From contig JXCB02000001.1 of assembly GCA_000828075.3 (NCBI GenBank), positions 368,859-426,749 on the forward strand: a stretch of DNA of 57,891 nucleotides. The letters run 5' to 3'. The number at the start of each line of letters is the position of its first letter. Positions within the stretch are counted from its first letter, which is position 1. Below the pieces are notes generated by a model. It worked only from the letters and a program-made list of their open reading frames with translations. It did not search any database and was not told where the DNA came from. The position numbers and the translations under genes are program-made. The stretch is from Tolypothrix campylonemoides VB511288 (GTDB lineage Bacteria; Cyanobacteriota; Cyanobacteriia; Cyanobacteriales; Nostocaceae). Positions 54,074 through 57,891 of this stretch are shown here, one piece after another.

Positions 54074-54280
54074 TTATTCCTCCTTGTGTGTAGCAGATAC
54101 GTTTTGCCTTTTCATACTTTGCAATTGCTGTAGCAGGCAATCTACCTCTGCCTGTAGATGCATAAACTTATCTAACTGCTCGGCTTGGTAATAACACTTG
54201 TTCAACTTGTTTGCCCAGATAGCCCGGGACTCATTTTCAGAAACACTAGATTCAGAAACACTAGATGTAGACATTGCCAT
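54074..54280 (-). CDS. Small conserved cyanobacterial protein
   Basis: 68 residues. RAIWANKLNKCYYQAEQLDK and FMHLQAEVDCLLQQLQSMKR form a helical hairpin with two cysteines, as in small conserved proteins I recall from Nostocales. A Ser-rich start (STSSVSESSVSE) precedes it. Function unknown. Converges with the 816-residue gene. Confidence 0.6.
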   Translation of the reverse strand: MAMSTSSVSESSVSENESRAIWANKLNKCYYQAEQLDKFMHLQAEVDCLLQQLQSMKRQNVSATHKEE

Positions 54281-54587
54281 ATCTATCCAGAACTCAACTC
54301 ACACCATTAGAGATATTATAGTAGCCAAGTTTTAAGAATTATTAAAAAATTATAAACTTTTCTACCACAAACGAAATGTGTCTCAGGTTGTGTACTACGA
54401 GACTGTTTATGCAGTTGTCTTGTTCCCAACTAAACACGTGAGCTAAGAGGGAGTGAGGGAGGGAGGGAGTGAGAGAGGGAGGGAGAGAAGGTAACTTATT
54501 GATAATATGTTGTGCGTGGGTGGCATTTGGAGTGCAAAATATATACCAGATGCTGTTTTCAATTGGAGCTAAGAGCTTTTAAATACC
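54281..54587. other. Gap, 307 bases, with G/A tract
   Basis: A gagggagtgagggaggg tract (54449-54488) lies about 100 bases before thrC. No gene. No terminator visible after the 54074 gene's start side. Confidence 0.4.
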
Positions 54588-55679
54588 GTGACTTTGAGCC
54601 TGTCTGCTGCTAAATCTCATCGCCAACCCTGGCTTGGACTGATAGAGCAATATCGCGAATACTTACCTGTCAACGAAACAACACCAGTTGTTACACTGCT
54701 AGAGGGCAATACACCTTTAATACCTGCTCCCTCAATTGCAGAACGCATTGGCAGACAAGTGCGTGTCTTCGTTAAATACGATGGTCTGAACCCCACTGGT
54801 AGCTTTAAAGACCGAGGAATGACATTGGCAATTTCTAAGGCAAAGGAAGCTGGGGCAAAGGCGGTCATTTGTGCCAGTACGGGCAACACCTCAGCAGCAG
54901 CAGCAGCTTACGCTCGCCGTGGGGGAATGCGTGCCTTTGTGATCATACCTGATGGCTATGTGGCGTTGGGCAAGTTGGCACAGGCGTTGCTGTATGGGGC
55001 AGAAGTCCTGGCAATCAAAGGTAACTTTGACCAAGCGCTGGAAATTGTGCGCGAAATGGCGGAAACTTATCCGATCACCTTGGTAAATTCCGTCAATCCT
55101 TACCGCCTAGAAGGGCAAAAAACAGGAGCATTTGAAATTGTTGATGTCATGGGCGATGCTCCAGATTGGCTGTGCATCCCAGTGGGTAATGCAGGAAATA
55201 TCACAGCATATTGGATGGGATTTTGTCAATACCATCAAGCCAAAAAGTGCGATCGCCTACCCCGGATGATGGGATTCCAAGCAGCAGGTGCAGCTCCCCT
55301 CGTGAATGGGCAGCCAGTGGCATATCCAGAAACCATAGCCACAGCAATTCGCATTGGCAACCCTGCAAGCTGGCAAAAAGCAGTTGCCGCCCAACAAGCA
55401 AGTATGGGCAGTTTCCACGCCGTCACTGATGCGGAAATTCTTGACGCTTATCGCCTTTTGGCATCAGAAGAAGGGATTTTCTGCGAACCCGCCAGCGCCG
55501 CTTCTGTTGCCGGTTTGTTGCAGGTGAAAGACCAAGTTCCCACAGGCGCGACTGTGGTTTGTGTCCTCACCGGCAACGGTTTAAAAGACCCAGATACTGC
55601 CATCAAACACAGTCAAAGTCAATTTAAACAGGGTATTATGCCAGAAGTGTTGGCAGTTGCAGAGGCGATGGGATTTTAG
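54588..55679 (+). CDS. thrC: Threonine synthase
   Basis: 363 residues from GTG 54588. It converts O-phosphohomoserine to threonine with PLP. PLP Lys K74 in [12 protein letters not shown]; phosphate loop [30 protein letters not shown]. Fold type II, short (class II) threonine synthase usual in cyanobacteria. No homoserine genes nearby. The start rests on the family's length; no strong ribosome site, leader is AT-rich. Downstream is a G/A tract (55679-55726). Confidence 0.95.
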   Translation: MTLSLSAAKSHRQPWLGLIEQYREYLPVNETTPVVTLLEGNTPLIPAPSIAERIGRQVRVFVKYDGLNPTGSFKDRGMTLAISKAKEAGAKAVICASTGNTSAAAAAYARRGGMRAFVIIPDGYVALGKLAQALLYGAEVLAIKGNFDQALEIVREMAETYPITLVNSVNPYRLEGQKTGAFEIVDVMGDAPDWLCIPVGNAGNITAYWMGFCQYHQAKKCDRLPRMMGFQAAGAAPLVNGQPVAYPETIATAIRIGNPASWQKAVAAQQASMGSFHAVTDAEILDAYRLLASEEGIFCEPASAASVAGLLQVKDQVPTGATVVCVLTGNGLKDPDTAIKHSQSQFKQGIMPEVLAVAEAMGF

Positions 55680-55771
55680 GAGAGAGGGAGAGAGGGAGGG
55701 AGAGAGGGAGAGAGGGAGGGAGGGAAACTTCTGTGACTCTCCCCACGTCCTTATCTCCCCTGCTTGCCTAG

Positions 55772-56221
55772 TTATGTACTACCTCTCTCTTTTGTTAAAC
55801 CATCTATGGCATCACCTAAGGCGGTGGTTAAGCTTTTGCGCGTTTGGGAGTGGTTGTCTTGCTCTGTTTTCAAAGCTTGTAGCAGGCGATCGCGTTCTTT
55901 CATTACCGTAATCAGTCTGGCTTTCAATTCCTCCACTGATTCGAGTTGTTCGACTTCTTGTTGAATGGCTGTTGTGGCTGTGGGATCATCAAGTTGTGCT
56001 GCCTCAATACCCTGCATTTGCTGTATTTGTGCTTTTAAAGAGGCGATCGTCTGTTGCGCCATCTGGGCATCTGTACGGCGTTGTTCTGCTTCGGTGTTGT
56101 AGAGTTTGCGCCATTTTTCGGCACTTTGCCACCCTGCATCGTGTTCTGTTTGAAGTTCCGCTATCTGCTGTTTGAGCGCCTTAATTTCTGCTAACCACTG
56201 GGAAGTTAATTCTTGAGTCAT
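55772..56221 (-). CDS. Coiled-coil protein, unknown function
   Basis: 149 residues from ATG 56221 (MTQELTSQWLAEI); a start at 56245 would add 8. Long coiled coil (LKQQIAELQTEHDAGWQSAE, LKAQIQQMQGIEAAQL, VEELKARLITVMKERDRLLQ). A short break (DDPTATTAIQ) splits two rods. No domain otherwise. Convergent with thrC. Confidence 0.65.
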   Translation of the reverse strand: MTQELTSQWLAEIKALKQQIAELQTEHDAGWQSAEKWRKLYNTEAEQRRTDAQMAQQTIASLKAQIQQMQGIEAAQLDDPTATTAIQQEVEQLESVEELKARLITVMKERDRLLQALKTEQDNHSQTRKSLTTALGDAIDGLTKERGST

Positions 56222-56665
56222 GAATTCTACAAAGGTAAAACACATTTAACTAAGGATAATCTGAGTTGTCAATGAGTTAGAGCGTGTTATTGAAGTTGGT
56301 AGTAAAGCATACCCTTCAGTTAACGATTTTTTGTGACAATTCCAGGCTTGTAGGGGACTTCCAAATAAAAAGTATCCAAAAATCTCTTGTGGAACGGGCG
56401 AGACGCCCGTTCAGATCCAGGGCGGGCACCCGATGCGCAGCCCACAAGATGGATAATTTATTTCTTGGAGATCCCTAAGCTCGACTTTATCCATTTATAC
56501 GGCGTAACCCAAGCTAAGTGACTTATGAACTTTTGTAAAGAATTGGCAGAGCATGCATAAAACTCATACTACTAAAGCTGAGTAGTAAGCAGGAGTTAAC
56601 TTGATGCCCACTAACTGTGGTTAACTGAACACTGGTGCAACTGCTACAAGCAACGGAGGAGTGCA
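56222..56665. other. Gap before adhesin gene
   Basis: Contains a palindromic repeat, cttgtggaacgggcg then gacgcccgttc and cccacaagat (56390-56450), of the same type as the one forming the end of ada. No gene seen. Confidence 0.5.
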
Positions 56666-57891
56666 ATGTCTGGGATAAAGACTCGTTGGGGCGCTTTGTT
56701 GAGTATTGCGATAGGTGGTGCGTACGCATTCTCTACAAATCCCACTCTCGCTCAAGAACTCAAGCCCGTAGCTGATAATACGCTGGGTGCAGAGAGTTCT
56801 GTAGTTACACCAACAAGCCCGCAAGCTGACAGAATTGATGGTGGAGCGATTCGCGGCGCTAACCTGTTTCACAGTTTTTCACAATTTAACATCGGTGAAG
56901 GACGAGAGGCGTATTTTGCTAATCCATCTGGGATTGAGAATATTCTGAGTCGGGTGACGGGGAGTGACGCTTCAAGGATTTTTGGGAAACTTGGTGTTTT
57001 GGGTAATGCGAATCTGTTTTTGATTAATCCCAATGGGATTATTTTTGGACGAAATGCCAGTTTGGATGTTAGGGGTTCGTTTGTAGGGACGACTGCTAAT
57101 GCAATACAGTTTGGCAATCAAGGTTTTTTCAATGCAACAAATCCGAATACTCCTGCACTATTGACGGTTAATCCTTCGGCTTTTTTCTTCAATCAAATTG
57201 CTACTGCGCGGATTCAAAATAACTCAGTTGCACCCGCAGGAAGAGATCCAGCAGGCTTTGACGCATTAGGTTTACGAGTACCAGATGGTAAGAGCTTAGT
57301 GCTGGTGGGTGGTAATGTCAGCATGGATGGGGGACGATTAAATGCCTTTGGTGGACGAGTTGAGTTAGGAGGATTGGCAGGAGCAGGAACAGTTGGGCTA
57401 AATGTAAATGGCAAAGAGTTAAGCTTGAGTTTTCCAGAGGAAGTACAACGGGCAGATATGTCTTTTCGCAATGGTTCCAGAGTAGATGTACGTGGAGGGG
57501 AAGGCGGCAGTATCGCCATTAACGCTCAGAACCTAGATGTTACAGGAGAAAGTAGTAGCTTTGAAGCTGGAATAGAGCTAGGGTTGGGGACAGTTAGCAG
57601 TCAGGCGGGAGATATTACGGTAAATGCGACAGGAGCAATAGTTATAGACAGCAGTCTTATTGGTAGTAATGTGCGTGAGCGTTCAGTAGGCAATGGCAGT
57701 AATATCAATATCCAAGCTCAGTCAGTATTCTTAAAGAATGGCGCTGCTCTGATTGCTAGCACTGCTGGACGAGGAAATGCAGGCGATATCAATATTGATG
57801 CCCGCGATAGAGTCTCCTTTGATGGGACAAGTAGCAATGGCATTCCCAGTGGTGCATTCAGCAGTGTAGATGGTGCCGACGGTAGAGGAGG
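56666..57891 (+). CDS. Filamentous-haemagglutinin-type adhesin, N-terminal part (runs off window)
   Basis: At least 408 residues, no stop before the edge. ggagg seven bases before ATG 56666. Signal MSGIKTRWGALLSIAIGGAY with cleavage near PTLAQE. Then the two-partner-secretion domain: GANLFHSFSQFNIGEGREAY, NPNGIIFGRNASLDV, ITARIQNN-like turns, and a GGxIxINAxNL beta-helix that continues (GDITVNATGAIVI; GDINIDARDRVSF). Secreted by a TpsB/ShlB-type outer-membrane partner, not in window. Cyanobacterial members often carry C-terminal CHAT or other domains; not visible here. Confidence 0.88.
   Translation, partial: MSGIKTRWGALLSIAIGGAYAFSTNPTLAQELKPVADNTLGAESSVVTPTSPQADRIDGGAIRGANLFHSFSQFNIGEGREAYFANPSGIENILSRVTGSDASRIFGKLGVLGNANLFLINPNGIIFGRNASLDVRGSFVGTTANAIQFGNQGFFNATNPNTPALLTVNPSAFFFNQIATARIQNNSVAPAGRDPAGFDALGLRVPDGKSLVLVGGNVSMDGGRLNAFGGRVELGGLAGAGTVGLNVNGKELSLSFPEEVQRADMSFRNGSRVDVRGGEGGSIAINAQNLDVTGESSSFEAGIELGLGTVSSQAGDITVNATGAIVIDSSLIGSNVRERSVGNGSNINIQAQSVFLKNGAALIASTAGRGNAGDINIDARDRVSFDGTSSNGIPSGAFSSVDGADGRG

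Noticed and set aside
1-57891. tRNA, rRNA or riboswitch
   Set aside because: None recognised by eye; not an exhaustive search.

Overview
The window looks like chromosome from a filamentous, probably heterocyst-forming cyanobacterium (Nostocales-type). Reasons: many GCGATCGC (HIP1) octamers, two PEP-CTERM proteins, XisI (fdxN-element excision family), two Ycf66-like domains, a glycosyltransferase-like protein of the Npun_R2821/R2823 type, Uma2 and UPF0175 proteins, a two-partner-secretion adhesin, and intergenic DNA full of palindromic repeats, MITE-like elements and short G/A- or C/T-rich tandem repeats. I cannot name the species from sequence alone.

Layout. 1-1.5 kb: end of an IS630-type transposase, a C-terminally clipped IS4-family transposase, and a 190 bp palindromic element. 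1.6-3.2 kb: ferredoxin and a PEP-CTERM protein, then a 152 bp dispersed repeat. 3.2-7.2 kb: DMT exporter, Ada alkylation-repair regulator, DUF2269-like membrane protein with a MarR regulator, and an AlkA-type glycosylase. 7.2-12.3 kb: small membrane ORF, GNAT and LysR genes, small hypothetical, GST-like protein, [2Fe-2S] ferredoxin, truncated bifunctional-nuclease-domain protein. 13-19.5 kb: large secreted nuclease with RTX-like tail, PEP-CTERM protein, cupin, coiled-coil protein, CIA30/Rossmann fusion. 19.9-26.4 kb: Ycf66-like protein, a Ser/Thr kinase ending in a Ycf66-like domain, alpha/beta hydrolase, Uma2, a xisH remnant split by a MITE, XisI, UPF0175, and a 21 bp iteron-like array next to a short gene.

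26.4-39.2 kb is mostly housekeeping: glycogen branching enzyme, small exported proteins, an FtsL-like membrane protein followed by FtsI, a CheY-like receiver, a MoeB/MoeZ-rhodanese and JAMM-protease pair, an EgtC-like amidotransferase, an exported beta-carbonic anhydrase, and a LivF-type ATPase. 39.6-44.3 kb: heme-oxygenase-like iron enzyme, NPPY methyltransferase, GAF-TPR protein. 44.4-47.3 kb: a nest of MITEs, then the most unusual locus, a two-gene operon in which an HsdR-N-like PD-(D/E)XK nuclease domain is fused to a complete ParA ATPase and translationally coupled to a ParB-like coiled-coil protein, with a palindrome just upstream. 47.5-50.8 kb: three glycosyltransferase-type genes. 50.8-57.9 kb: a small secreted ORF, an 816-residue conserved membrane-anchored protein containing repeat-derived segments, threonine synthase, a coiled-coil protein, and the start of a filamentous-haemagglutinin-type adhesin that runs off the end.

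The best candidates for undescribed biology are the nuclease-ParA/ParB-like pair (45145-47294), the kinase-Ycf66 fusion beside a stand-alone Ycf66-like gene, the 21 bp array with its headless reading frame, and two very small ORFs at 7920-8003 and 50836-50997. I saw no tRNA, rRNA or CRISPR array by eye, but this was not an exhaustive search.
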